A stretch of DNA of 64,000 nt from Stictocephala bisonia (lineage: Eukaryota; Arthropoda; Insecta; Hemiptera; Membracidae). Both the position numbers and the translations under genes were made by a program. Below, piece by piece: positions 32,740-43,821 of this stretch (position 1 is its first letter; the number at the start of each line of letters is the position of its first letter). Under the pieces are notes generated by a model. The model made no database searches, was not told the origin of the DNA, and worked only from the letters and a program-made list of their open reading frames with translations. Location: NCBI GenBank assembly GCA_035578905.1, contig JAQJVL010000048.1, forward strand, positions 340,001 through 404,000, written 5' to 3'.

Positions 32740-34425
32740 TTCATTTCTGACATCTTCTCTGTTATTATGATAATTACTGCTTTGTCCTCTATTTGACCCT
32801 CTATAATTCCCTCTAAAATTACCTCTGTAACCCCCTCGTCTGTCATTATTATTGTCTCTATGTCTCAAAACCTCTTTGTTTTCTCTAACCTCACTATGGT
32901 TATTATTAACTACTACTTGTTTATTATTGTTTTCATATGATCTCCTAGGTTGTCTATTATTGAATTCAAACTGATTTTTCCCCACATTGTTTAGTTGCTT
33001 CAAATAGGTCTCTAGGTCATCTCCGTTTTGTATGTTACTAGCTGTCGCTACTGATGCACTAATCCCTATTGGTAGGTGTCGTGATATGAAATTAAGAAAA
33101 GTGGTCATGTTCAGCTTGTGGTCTAGAAAGCATGATATGTTGTAATATTCCATAATGTAATTTACCATGTCATCTCTGTTAGTATCATAAGTTCCACCCC
33201 CCATTAATTTATTTTCAAATTCCTTCTGCTTATCAATGCCCCAATATTTATTTCTGAATTCGCTTTCGAATTCAAGAAAGTTGTTCCATTTGTCAAGTCG
33301 ATTCCTAATCCATATACTAGCCTCTCCTTTCAAGTGTTTCATGAGAAATAAAATTTGACAATCCCATTGATCCTCTGACAGATCTACAAATTTTCTAGCA
33401 AATTTAATAAATGTCATTGGGTGACATTTGTTTGAGTCTGGATAGAAATCTACTAAATACAATTCCGCACTAGTGCTAGAGATTGTTTTATTATTTGTAG
33501 TGTTTTGTGTAGTCTTATTTTTATTATCATCAATAATGATTTTATTTAGTGATATGTCTACATCACCTATGTGTGTATTATTACTACTGTCTCTTACTAC
33601 AGATCTGTCTCTATTTATTTGAGTTCTCTTAGTTTGGTCACAAATCATTTTTATTTCTTTATCTACATGATCTTTTAATTCATTTATTTTACCCTCTAGA
33701 TTAGTGTTATTTAGGGTGATAGCTTTCTCTATTTTATTGTCTATGATAGTATTTAGATAACCTATCTGTTCTTCTATTTTGTCATTTACTTTGATTATTT
33801 GATTGTCTACTTCAACAATCACATTAGTTAGTTTAACGTTTAGCTCAATATATTTGTCTAACAACGTTTTATTTATCTCACTCAGTTTATTTTCAACTTC
33901 ATTTATTTTTCTGGTCTGTTCTTTATTTTTATTCTTTACTTCTTCCCTTATATTATTTTCTTTTGCTTTAATTTCCTCATTAAAGTCTACTTTTATTTGT
34001 TCTACCTGTCTGTCTAGCTTATCTTCAAGTTGATTTATCCTATCATTAACATCTTTCCTAAACTTATCAAATTTCACATTACTTTCCCTATTCATCTCTA
34101 CCATATCAGTATTAATCTTGTCAAATTTAGTATTCATACTTTCATTTATACTATTTAGTTTAGTTTCTAAGTTATCATATTTATTATTATTTTCTTCATT
34201 TATTTTAGTCATGTTAGCTTTTATTTCTTTAAGTTGATTTTCTACATTATTATTCATTTTTAGTAATGTCTCCATTATGTTGGATAGTGTATTTTCCCTA
34301 TCTACTCCTGGCCTAGCTTCATCAGTTTTGTTTTTGTTTAGATTAATTTCCCTGATGACACTCAGAGAGGTATCTGAATCCTCAGAACCCAACTCTGAGT
34401 TCTGGACTATGTCCACATCAGCCAT
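32737..34425 (-). CDS. Gypsy Gag with long coiled coil and RGG tail
   Basis: A 562-residue frame with ATG at 34425 about 190 bases after the primer site. Residues about 45-280 form an extended Asn/Lys/Glu-rich heptad region (predicted coiled coil). Residues about 310-490 resemble a Ty3/Gypsy capsid (MTFIKFARKFVDLSEDQWD, FLMKHLKGEASIWIRNRL, FESEFRNKYWG). The tail (about 525-555) is rich in RGG/RGN (RRGGYRGNFRGNYRGSNRG) instead of the CCHC zinc knuckle typical of Gypsy nucleocapsids. RGG boxes bind RNA, so the tail probably replaces the knuckle in genome packaging. Forms virus-like particles in the family. Confidence 0.88.
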   Translation of the reverse strand: MADVDIVQNSELGSEDSDTSLSVIREINLNKNKTDEARPGVDRENTLSNIMETLLKMNNNVENQLKEIKANMTKINEENNNKYDNLETKLNSINESMNTKFDKINTDMVEMNRESNVKFDKFRKDVNDRINQLEDKLDRQVEQIKVDFNEEIKAKENNIREEVKNKNKEQTRKINEVENKLSEINKTLLDKYIELNVKLTNVIVEVDNQIIKVNDKIEEQIGYLNTIIDNKIEKAITLNNTNLEGKINELKDHVDKEIKMICDQTKRTQINRDRSVVRDSSNNTHIGDVDISLNKIIIDDNKNKTTQNTTNNKTISSTSAELYLVDFYPDSNKCHPMTFIKFARKFVDLSEDQWDCQILFLMKHLKGEASIWIRNRLDKWNNFLEFESEFRNKYWGIDKQKEFENKLMGGGTYDTNRDDMVNYIMEYYNISCFLDHKLNMTTFLNFISRHLPIGISASVATASNIQNGDDLETYLKQLNNVGKNQFEFNNRQPRRSYENNNKQVVVNNNHSEVRENKEVLRHRDNNNDRRGGYRGNFRGNYRGSNRGQSSNYHNNREDVRNE

Positions 34426-34613
34426 TATTATAAATTATAATTTAATAAATTCAAAAAAATTTACTCTAAACAATTTTTTCTTTTACTCAAATGAATTCTG
34501 AATTTAAATTAAAAAGAAATATTTTCTTATTTTTTTTTTTTTTTATTTAATTTAGTACATTTGCTTTTTTTAAATATATTGAAATATATCTATTTCATTT
34601 CTTGCATCATACA

Positions 34614-34631
34614 GCCCCACGTTGGGCGCCA
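34614..34631 (-). other. Primer binding site matching tRNA-Lys
   Basis: Three bases inside the 5' LTR the sense strand reads TGGCGCCCAACGTGGGGC. This is the complement of the 3' 18 bases of tRNA-Lys(1,2), the same primer site used by several lentiviral and betaretroviral genomes. It marks where minus-strand cDNA synthesis starts. Confidence 0.85.
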
Positions 34632-34634
34632 TTT

Positions 34635-35902
34635 TGTAACATTTTTACATTGACGCCTCACGTTCTAGCGTCATTCTGTAACCTTTTTGTTACTAATCAA
34701 GTTACATTAATTCAAAATATTTATTTAATTTAATAAAATTTTATTTAAATTAAATTATTGGGTGTCTTTGATTGATCACCAATTTGATTAAAAATCTGTA
34801 GTGTGCTACCTTAAGGAGGTTATTGCATCACATTGATTTATTTTTTATTTTTAAAGATAAAAGTAACAAAACTTGATTTAATTTGATTTAAATTTTGAGC
34901 ATGATAATTCTTAAATATCTTCAGGGTCGTTTGAGTAATTTGGTGAAGCTGTATGAGACAATAAAACAAACCAGTTACTTTTCTACAAAATTATTTTTTA
35001 TTACATATTTTTCAAAAATTCATTTTCTCAAATTTACTTAATACATCATAATAAAATTTTAAGTTTTAAATTTACTTTGTTAAGTGAAATTATGTTGAAA
35101 AGAACAATCTTAAGCTAAGTATAAACTAGACTTATCTGTAGCATGATGAACTTCGATTGATATCTCGCGTCCGAGTATTTCACGTTTTTATTTACTACTA
35201 AAATTTCACGCACTTTAACTTTTTCTTGAAAAGAAGCTTTGGTTTAACTCACTAAACAAATTTTTATACTATGATTTTACTGTTTAATTTGGTTAAGACC
35301 ACGAGGTCTTATAAGTTCGACCTAATAAAACATCTTGTAGCTTAGGCTGAGCATCTTGGACTGGGGTGAGAGGCGTCTCTCTACCGTTGGACTCGACTTC
35401 TCTCCCTCCCTTTCTTCCGACACGAATATCGTCTGGGTTGAAGGCTTTTTTATTATTTCCTTCAACACCACACGGTCTCGGTCCGTCTGCTGCTGACATC
35501 TACGGGCATATTTCAAACTACAGTCCCCGTTCTGATTGGTCCCTTTCAAACATTGTCATCTACGTCATCTAGTGCATTGAAGTTACTGGAGACCTGGTGG
35601 GCTTGCAGTGGAAATTTCCACTCGACTTGTTGATTCTTGTCCCTGAAGCATTCCCATCTGTTTACAATCGTATTTCTAAGAAACCATCCCACCCATCCGG
35701 TTTCGAACAAAGGGTTTTGTTTGAGGAGACATATTTCTGTCTCCCCGTCCATCCAACTTGTGTTTTACTCACGACAATTCTCTAACATAATTTTAACCTT
35801 CTTCATTTATTCAAATTAAATATATCCCTTTCCTTATATACAATAATTTTATTATTTATTTATTTTAATTAATTTATCTACTAATTTGGTGGACCTGTTA
35901 CA
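34635..35902 (-). repeat. Gypsy 5' LTR
   Basis: Promoter-carrying LTR for the minus-strand element, equal in length to the 3' copy. A TATATAAGG word on the minus strand near 35835 could serve as a TATA box. Immediately outside is ACTT, the target duplication. Confidence 0.93.
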
Positions 35903-36086
35903 ACTTTAGTTAAATCAAACTGACAAACTTAAATTAATTTTCTTAGTATACAAATAATACAGCAATAGACTTGGAAAGAGATTGGTCTTGTCACTAAAAT
36001 GCATGTTATTTTATTTTTATTATATTTCCCACACTACTTTGCATATTTAAGTTTACAAGTTTCAAAAGTTCACAAAACTATTAATG

Positions 36087-36215
36087 TATTGGAGAGATAA
36101 GACATCAGCAAACTTACATTAGAAGACAGTTCACTAACCAGAGTAGTTACTACTACTCTGGTGTTAGTGAACTTGTCTTCTAAGGTAAGTTTGCTGATGT
36201 CCTATCTCTTCAATA
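36087..36215. other. Imperfect 129-bp hairpin inside a 14-bp direct duplication
   Basis: About 62 bases (GGAGAGATAAGACATCAGCA and onward through CTAACCAGAGTAG) pair with their complement to the right, with a six-base loop near 36150. Outside, AAAACTATTAATGT occurs at about 36074 and again near 36264. The hairpin and a short right-hand tail therefore look like one insertion with a 14-bp target duplication. No coding potential. Confidence 0.7.
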
Positions 36216-36431
36216 TACTGGTGAAAACCTAGCACTAGGCCAGGAATTAACCTAACCTAAAACTATTAATGTGTAATGCTTTTGTTCAATTAAAAGTTAA
36301 ACCTAATAGGCCTAATCTATATAACATTAGTTACACAATAATATGTTCTTTTCAGCTAACCTCAATTTCACTACTGACTACAATGTTTTGTTTTCACTAA
36401 TAGAAACAAAATAATTAATTGTCAAGGTTAA

Positions 36432-37829
36432 CCCTGGATCGTGAGACCAGGCGCTTCAAGCGCTATTTTCAGAGCAGTGCGCCTCTTTTGTTAAATTAAA
36501 TAAAACAAATGTTTATCATCAAGCAAGCGCAACAAACTTGGTACCTATCGACGCAGAATGTTCTGTTCTATACATTTCATATTTTTAATAATTTTTTTAT
36601 ATAATTTTATAATCGTAGGAATAAAATTAAAATGTGCAACTTGAAACTCCCGCTCAATTCCCGCCTGGCGGGGGGTCAGGAGTGGGAAAAATGGCCTATG
36701 TTTGTCGCATCACTCTACAATAAAAAATAGTCTGAATCAGGCATACCCACTGTCAGTCTGCACAGAATGAAATACTCTAGCCAACAAAACAAATTGCAGT
36801 GTTGTAGGTCCTAGTTGCAATAATATGTATTTTATAAAATATATATATATATATATGTATTAATTCTGTTTGCTCAAAATTGCGCTTTTTATTATATTTA
36901 TCGACAACAGTATAACGTAGTATGTTATTAACCTACGTCAAAACTTTATTTTTTTCACAAATATAACTATTTTTATATTTCTATTCAGAAATATCTGTTC
37001 TATTAAGTATTGCTTTTGGAAAAATTTTTAATATTTTTTACTATGATTACAATATGCACAATTTTTCAAGTGCCTTTTACACAATTTGCGCATGCTGACT
37101 TATGGTGTTATAAGTTTTATACTTTTTGAAATATTTTTATATATTTAAATTTTCTTGTAACTAATAAAGTACATGTGGCAAAAAATTATACATATCCCTT
37201 ATTTTTGTATTGTTTGTAATTTTTCACAGACATTTTTTGTATTTTCCCCAATAAAGTAAAAATATAAAAATTTGTGTATGGATAGAATATGACTATTTTT
37301 CCTAAACAAATTTTCCTTGTCCAAAATTCCATTGTGATTTTTTTTCTTTTTTTTGAATTTTTACATGAACTATTTGATTACCTACAATGATCATACTGTA
37401 ACCTTGTACATTTTTCATTTTTGTGTTTTATGTAAACAAAAAATTCCCCCAAAAAAAGGGTAGTTGTTTATTTAAAATGTAACAACATATTATTATGGTG
37501 CACTAAATAATAAACAATTTGGATATCTTGGAATTATTTACAAACATTTTTTAGTAATCCTAAGAGGATTCAAAGTTATAATTTACATACAATATTTTCA
37601 TATTGTTTTTAATTTTTTTCTTGACAATAATTATTTACTAAATGTGTAAGCAAGTTTTGATAGTAGTATGTAAATGTACAGTTCTTGAAGAAAAACAATA
37701 TGATAAAATTTACATTTGGAGCATATTGAGTATTTTTTATGATTTTTACATAAAAGCTAAATATGAAGCACCGAAAAAAGGACCTAGCAGTTGGAAGTTT
37801 GTAATGGGTCACGTACTCACTATCAAGGG
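36432..37829. mobile_element. piggyBac-like non-autonomous element, copy type 2
   Basis: TTAA at 36428-36431 and 37830-37833. Termini are CCCTGGATCGTGAG and the complement of CCCTTGATAGTGAG, 12 of 14 matching. About 1.4 kb, AT-rich inside with an (AT)n run near 36840, no transposase frame. Its termini differ from those of the elements at 1303 and 40042. Confidence 0.75.
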
Positions 37830-37962
37830 TTAATCTTGTTTTTGTTTTCATCGTACCATTTGATACAGATACTATAAATAGTAGCTGTAAAAACAAATGC
37901 TAAGGTAATGACTAAATATTGTTATGTGTTATTTAGGTTATTGTTACTTAGAATGCACAATA

Positions 37963-39037
37963 CAGTAGACTCTCGGTTATCCGAAGTAATTGGGACCGAG
38001 ACCACATCGGATACGTAAAATCTCAGATAATGCTAATGGTGAAAATAATGTAAAAATCATGAAAAAGTACAAAGCTAGTTTATTACAACAACAAAAAATG
38101 CAAAACAGTATAAATGTAGTAACAGTTCTGTAAATAATTAGGAAGATCAGTTAAGTCTTTTAAAAGTTGTATTACTGCAGGATAACAAGAAGTTGGGAAT
38201 AAGTATTCCATTTTAAAACTACACAAAAGTCAGTAAAAAACAACAATAATAAAATTTAATAGTAAAAATCTAGTGTAATGTCCTTAAGCAGCATTGTGGA
38301 TAAGCAATTTCCTCTAACGTTACCATGGTTGACAACGAAAGCAGAGTATTTCTTCATTCATGTTAACCAATCTCCCAGTATCATTGTCTCATCTCATCCT
38401 ACCTTTCGTATTTCATCTATCTACGGTCCACGGTAGTATTCGCGAATTGGTTTTAAGTGCAGGGTATCGTTCAGTTTGATTACCAAATGAAATTATCGTA
38501 TTTATCCTGTCGTTTAACGCAATCTGCATTACTCTCTAAATAGTGCAGGGAACCATTCAACATGTTATCAGAACAAAGTTATTGTATCAATAACACATTT
38601 GTTGTACTCACTGGTGACGAAAACACTGACTGATTCATCATTTCAATTTCGTTAAAAGATAAACAGCTTTTAACCATTTACCGCTCATATCAAAACACTT
38701 GAATAAAATATTGAACAATAACAGTAACAACAATAAATTATGACAATATTTCCAACAATGTATTATAGAAAAAGGAAGGCCATACACTAAAACAACCACA
38801 TTTAGTGCGAGAGCAGAGTCGAGTCGACTAAGCCGATGGTGTCAGGTAGTTATGTGTCACCTAGCACCAACAGCCAATCAATAGAAACACTGATTACTTG
38901 TCAAACAATTATATGATGTGTCGTACTATAGTTTTCCTTTTATTAATAGCTTTATGTTTATTTTTCATCATTTGATGACCAGCTCGGTTAACCCGGAGGC
39001 TCAGTTAATCGGGGCTTGGATAACCGAGATTCTACCG
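37963..39037. mobile_element. Second Tigger-like non-autonomous element
   Basis: After TA (37961-37962) the left end reads CAGTAGACTCTCGGTTATCC. The right end is the complement of CGGTAGAATCTCGGTTATCC. The right TA is not preserved, so the copy is old. Internal AT-rich sequence has no transposase. Confidence 0.65.
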
Positions 39038-39059
39038 AGAAAGTATATAGTCTTTCTTG

Positions 39060-39230
39060 TATACTTTTTTTAATAAAAACTTCACTCGCCAGTTGACATA
39101 GTTCTACAGGCCTGTGCGTCAACTTTATTCAATGAGTGAGTGAAGCACCGACCGTTGGCTCAGTGGGGATTCGAACCTTGGAATTGCCCTCCGCAATTCG
39201 AAGTCTTGTCCACTGAGCCACCACACCGGC
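39060..39230 (-). mobile_element. tRNA-derived SINE
   Basis: Minus strand, starting GCCGGTGTGGTGGCTCAGTG. The A box TGGCTCAGTGG and B box GGTTCGAATCC match RNA polymerase III internal promoter consensus with usual spacing. The body then continues for about 90 bases (TTGAATAAAGTTGACGCAC) to an ATTAAAAAAAG tail. Cloverleaf pairing is poor outside the T arm, so this is a SINE and not a working tRNA gene. Confidence 0.6.
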
Positions 39231-39421
39231 AAATATTTAAAATATCAATCATAGAACTGATTTACTGACTTGTATTTAGAAAGTTTGTGTTTTATAGAAT
39301 CATATAAAAGAATACTACACATTGCCTGATTTTTCTAATATACCTTAAAAGTAATTTTCAAGTGGTTAGTTTTAATTATCAATATTATCATTTGGGGGGG
39401 GGGGGGAGTTTGAATACTTAC

Positions 39422-39774
39422 TTGATAAACCATTTAATCCAGGTTTTGCAGGCTGAAATGTTGAAATATTTCCAGGATCAAAAGTATATATTTGTAGATG
39501 TGTTGGGAAGTTCAAATTTTCTTCAGGCTCAACTATAACTGGAAAGTCACTTGAGTCATCGTACAATGAATAGTGCTCAGCTTCGGAGACAAAATCTTCC
39601 TTCCCTTTTAATTTAGACACTGGTACAAAATCATTTAATCTGTTAGAAGATAAGCCTTCTTCTGGATCTATCTGACGATTCCAGTCAATTGCAGCATCTA
39701 AAAGACCTTCTTCCAAAGATGATTTTGCTTTCTTTATCAATTCTTCTTTACTTAACTCTTTTTCAATTTCCCCA
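39422..39774 (-). CDS. NSUN4: NSUN4 exon before the methyltransferase core
   Basis: Minus-strand exon of 353 nt. Acceptor TTTTTTAG ahead of 39774, donor GTAAGT after 39422. It enters in phase 2 (AG from the previous exon plus T gives Ser) and leaves in phase 1. The first two thirds encode a Lys/Glu-rich stretch (EKELSKEELIKKAKSSLEEG). The end encodes LQIYTFDPGNISTFQPAKPG, matching the human NSUN4 segment [20 protein letters not shown] ahead of the catalytic domain. A run of thirteen G's lies in the intron about 15 bases past the donor. Confidence 0.9.
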
Positions 39775-40041
39775 CTAAAAAATATTTTAAACAATTACTT
39801 AAACTATAGTTGAAAATAACTTACCAGATTTAATTCAATCAAAACTATATGTTCTAATTTATATTATATTTCCTAACAGACATATGCATATGGGATTAGG
39901 AAATATACATTTTAATAGTGTGTACTTTAACACACAAAACATTTTAAAGATAACCTAATTTAAAAAGTTCAATAAATAATTAACTATTTTAATTTGAATA
40001 AGAAATAAACTTTGAAATATTAATTTATCTATAGATATTAA
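39775..40041. other. Intron sequence, nothing recognised
   Basis: About 270 AT-rich bases upstream of the exon at 39422-39774. No repeat or ORF seen. Confidence 0.4.
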
Positions 40042-40820
40042 CACGGGAGTAGTCGCGCCCGCGGCAGATTGCCGCACAATAATATATTTTGCTCGTAACT
40101 GCGGGAATTTTTTTTTTCCGAGGTTGGCAGCCCGTCTAATCCTCGCGGCGACTGTCTCCTACGTGACCTTGGGTGGTTCTGGCCGCTAGTGTTTGCCTGG
40201 AGCTTGCCGTGAAGTGATTTCTAAGCGTTTGTCAGTTTTGTGAGCAATTTGCTCACGCGCGACTAGTCTCGTTTGTCGAATATCAAACTGTTGTCTGCGC
40301 TTATATATTGTATATTTTGTATATTTTGTGTCATTTATTTGTATATACGTGTTTTTTTAATTATTTAGTATATTTAATTATTCAGTAACGAATTACGAAA
40401 AGGAGAAGGAACGAATTAAGAATATCCAATTTGCAAAGAGCATACATCATCAAGGTGTACTAGATGTGCTGAGGACGGAGGAATGGACACTGACTAACTT
40501 TGATTTATAGTCTTTGTACACATACAAAAGTAACACTGTAACAATTTTCATTCCACCTAATGTCCACTAATAAATAAAATAGAGTAAGTATAACTCTTTC
40601 ATTGTCTTGCATATTATTTACCTCTTTACAAATAATAAAATGTAATAATAAATGTACTATAGTATAATAACATGGAAGAAGTATGATTATAAAAAGATAA
40701 ATATTAAATATTTAAAAGCTAAAACAAACTGTTTGCAGTTAAAGAAGCCATAAAATGCGCGTGAGCAAATTGCTCACGCGCGACTACTGGCGTTCTGCAT
40801 GTGGCGCGACTACTCCCGTG
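40042..40820. mobile_element. piggyBac-like non-autonomous element, copy type 3
   Basis: TTAA at 40038-40041 and 40821-40824. Perfect 18-bp inverted termini CACGGGAGTAGTCGCGCC. Subterminal palindromes GTGAGCAAnTTGCTCAC at 40240-40256 and 40761-40777, each followed by GCGCGACTA, could be transposase-binding sites. 779 bp, no transposase. The GC-rich ends contrast with the AT-rich interior. Confidence 0.88.
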
Positions 40821-41234
40821 TTAACACTAGAGCTGGCAATGCATCCTCTGTTCTGGCGGGTTCTTTTTGGCTTATTTGCAGGCGTTCTTTACAACTTATC
40901 CCATTTCAACACTAATGGTTCAATTGTAACCATTTATATTTCATTTTATTCACAAATACTCGGACATCTTTTTTATGTCACAAATAGAAATAATTTTTTT
41001 AGGTCACATGTAACAGACATGTTTATCATTTTGAAATTCATTTTAAAAACATTTCGTTGTCCAACTGTTAATTGGCACATTTTATGGTAGAAGTGTAAAT
41101 GTATTGTTTGTTCACATTTTTATTCTGATTACAAAAATATATAATTAATATGACAATCACTTATCATTTTCTTTTGAATATGACCTGAAATATATGACTC
41201 AGTAAAGAATATGAAAAGAAACTTAGTGTTTGAA
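40821..41234. other. Intron sequence, nothing recognised
   Basis: About 410 bases with no repeat or ORF I can support. Confidence 0.35.
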
Positions 41235-41510
41235 AATAGAATATTACGCGCTATCTTTGGGCCAGTCAACAACCAAGGAACTTAGAGAATAAGGACCAAT
41301 AAAGAAATTAGAGATCTCAACCAAGAACCTGAAAATTTTACCCAAGTTAAAAGCAAAAGGCTCAGATGGATTGGCCACATCAAAAGCTAAAACTATGGTG
41401 GGGAAACCAAATAATGAAAGACATGAGAAGGCTGAATGTAACACCAAAAATGATGTAAGACTGAGAAGGATGGCAAAGAGTTGTTGGCGAGGCCACATAG
41501 GTAAGTATAT
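41235..41510 (+). pseudogene. 3' coding remnant of the RTE family
   Basis: Reads NRILRAIFGP, TNKEIRDLNQEPE and KRLRWIGHIKS with interrupting stops. It corresponds to the C-terminal end of the RTE element at 5470-8370 (NKILRRIYGP, RELRELYKRPD, RRIRWLGHV). Ends with a GKELLARPH-like tail. Dead 3' fragment. Confidence 0.7.
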
Positions 41511-41989
41511 GACCTGAAATTAAAAAGTGTGCAGTTTTACTTTTCTGTTAAAATGCACAAGTCTGCTAAGATTTACAATCTATAATAATAAATCAACATA
41601 ACAAGACAAAATAAATATTTATGTAAGAATGGTAACTAAAAGAAAATAAAATAATAAATCTGGTCGCCGCCCATAGATAACGAATTTTTATTTGTCTAAC
41701 AAAAAGAATATATAAATTATAAATTAGTAATAAGTGATACTCTTTCAGAATATAACCATTAAAAGTCATGTTATGAAGTTTGTTGACAAACTTTTAAAAA
41801 AAATGTCACATCTGTTTTGGCAACGAATATTCGTCGTTGAGTAATCAGACGGCTGCTGGTGACGAAAATTTGTTTAATACAAGCTCTAGAGTTAAAATAA
41901 TTAAATATATAAATTTTCTTGCCGAGTTACATGCTGGTTTGGGTTTAAAATTGAATTGATTTTTAAAAGATAACAGGGCTGCAAGCCAT
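41511..41989. other. Intron sequence, nothing recognised
   Basis: About 480 AT-rich bases between the RTE remnant and the 50-bp array. Confidence 0.35.
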
Positions 41990-43225
41990 TAATTATTATC
42001 AGTAAAAGTGTCTCTCCCTTCTTACAGGGCTATGGGCTATTAGTTTTCAGCAGTAAAGTGTATCTTCCTTCTTACAGGGCTATTGGCCATTAATTATCAT
42101 CAGCGACGTGTATCTCCCTTCTTGCGGGGCAATGGGCTATTAGTTATCATCAGTAAAGTGTCTCTACCTTCTTACATGAATATGGGCCATTAGTTATCAT
42201 CAGTTAAGTGTCTCTCCCTTCTTGCAGGACAATGGGCTATTAGTTATCATCAGTAAAGTGACTCTCCTTTCTTACAGGGATATGGGCCATTATTTATCAT
42301 CAGTTAAGTGTATCTCCCTTCTTACATGAATATGGGCCATTAGTTATCATCAGTTAAGTGTCTCTCCCTTCTTACATGAATATGGGCCATTAGTTATCAT
42401 CAGTAAAGTGTCTCTCCTTTCTTACAGGGATATGGGCCATTAGTTATCATCAGTTAAGTGTATCTCCCTTCTTACATGAATATGGGCCATTAGTTATCAT
42501 CAGTTAAGTGTCTCTCCCTTCTTACATGAATATGGGCCATTAGTTATCATCAGTTAAGTGTCTCTACCTTCTTACATGAATATGGCCCATTAGTTATCAT
42601 CAGTTAAGTATCTCTCCCTTCTTGCAGGACAATGGGCTATTAGTTATCATCAGTAAAGTGTCTCTCCTTTCTTACAGGGATATGGGCCATTAGTTATCAT
42701 CAGTTAAGTGTCTCTCCCTTCTTACATGAATACGGGCCATTAGTTATCATCAGTTAAGTGTCTCTCCCTTCTTACATGAATATGGGCCATTAGTTGTCAT
42801 CAGTTAAGTGTCTCTACCTTCTTACATGAATATGGGCCATTAGTTATCATCAGTTAAGTGTCTCTCCCTTCTTGCAGGACAATGGGCTATTAGTTATCAT
42901 CAGTAAAGTGTCTCTCCTTTCTTACAGGGATATGGGCCATTAGTTATCATCAGTTAAGTGTCTCTCCTTTCTTACAGGGATATGGGCCATTAGTTATCAT
43001 CAGTTAAGTGTCTCTCCCTTCTTGCAGGACAATGGGCCATTAGTTATCATCAGTAAAGTGTCTCTCCTTTCTTACAGGGATATGGGCCATTATTTATCAT
43101 CAGTGACGTGTATCTTCCTTCTTACAGAGATATGAGCCATTGTCATCAGTTAAGTGTCTCTCCCTTCTTACAGAGATATGGGCCATTAGTTCTTATCAGT
43201 GAAGTGTATCTCTCTTCTTAAACAG
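41990..43225. repeat. 50-bp tandem array, about 24 copies
   Basis: The unit contains ATGGGCCATTAGTTATCATC, AGTTAAGTGTCTCTCCCTTC and TTACATGAAT and repeats with a 50-bp period. Three sub-types alternate (TTACATGAATATGG, TTACAGGGATATGG, TTGCAGGACAATGG). The outermost units are the most diverged. On the plus strand most units contain a pyrimidine run followed by ACAG or GCAG. The array lies in an NSUN4 intron. Confidence 0.95.
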
Positions 43226-43821
43226 TAGTCTGATTTCTGCTGGATTGTACCTTTCTCAAAGAAAGTGACTTGGAAATAGGGGGACAGGCCAAAAAATGCT
43301 ATACTATTAAATAGCTTAAAAATGTTTTAAGCAAAATAAAAAGCTCCCTTTTTTACCACTCTTCTCCATTTTTGTAGACAAACTTAAAACCCTAGATCTG
43401 TTATTTTCAAATAATTATACATCAATAGGACATGTGCACATGTGCTGGACATATACATTGAAAATATTTTCATTTTAAATTGACATAAATTCAAGTTTCA
43501 GCAAAAATATTTTCATTTAAAATTCACACAAATTTAAGTTACAGCATGAAATCAGGCATGCTTTGAAACAACATATAAGGGGTCAATAAGGGTGTTTTTT
43601 CTTTGAAGTAATTCATTTTCTTCAAATTGAAGAAAAAAAAATTGATTCCAATTTTATTTAACTAAGGCTTATTTTATAAAAATATATTAGACTTTGCTGT
43701 TAATAAATTGAAATTTAAAAGATGATGTACACATTAATATCAAATCATTTCACCTCAAAAACTAGGGTAGTTAAATTTTACTTTACTTAATTAAAACATC
43801 ACAGTTCATATCAAATTCTAC
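43226..43821. other. Intron sequence, nothing recognised
   Basis: About 600 bases between the 50-bp array and an NSUN4 exon. No gene or clear repeat. Confidence 0.4.

Larger units (their letters stand above)
14676..35902 (-). mobile_element. Gypsy-type LTR retrotransposon with an SGNH hydrolase module
   Basis: A complete element bounded by two 1,268-bp LTRs (14676-15943 and 34635-35902). Each starts TG and ends CA, with ACTT duplicated outside (14672-14675 and 35903-35906). On the minus strand the order is 5' LTR, tRNA-Lys primer site, gag, SGNH hydrolase, protease, pol (RT, RNase H, integrase), a long non-coding region, polypurine tract and 3' LTR. Removing the nested BEL insertion (about 7 kb) and the Tigger-like insertion leaves roughly 13 kb, long for Gypsy. 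I found about eleven LTR differences (below 1 percent), so the insertion is young. It lies in sense orientation within an NSUN4 intron. No envelope gene was found. Confidence 0.93.

Noticed and set aside
39150..39230. Functional tRNA gene
   Set aside because: A and B boxes are present, but the acceptor and anticodon arms do not pair well, and the body continues into a SINE tail.
41990..43225. CRISPR-like array
   Set aside because: Units are contiguous and similar along their whole length with no unique spacers, and the DNA is from an animal genome; it is a satellite.
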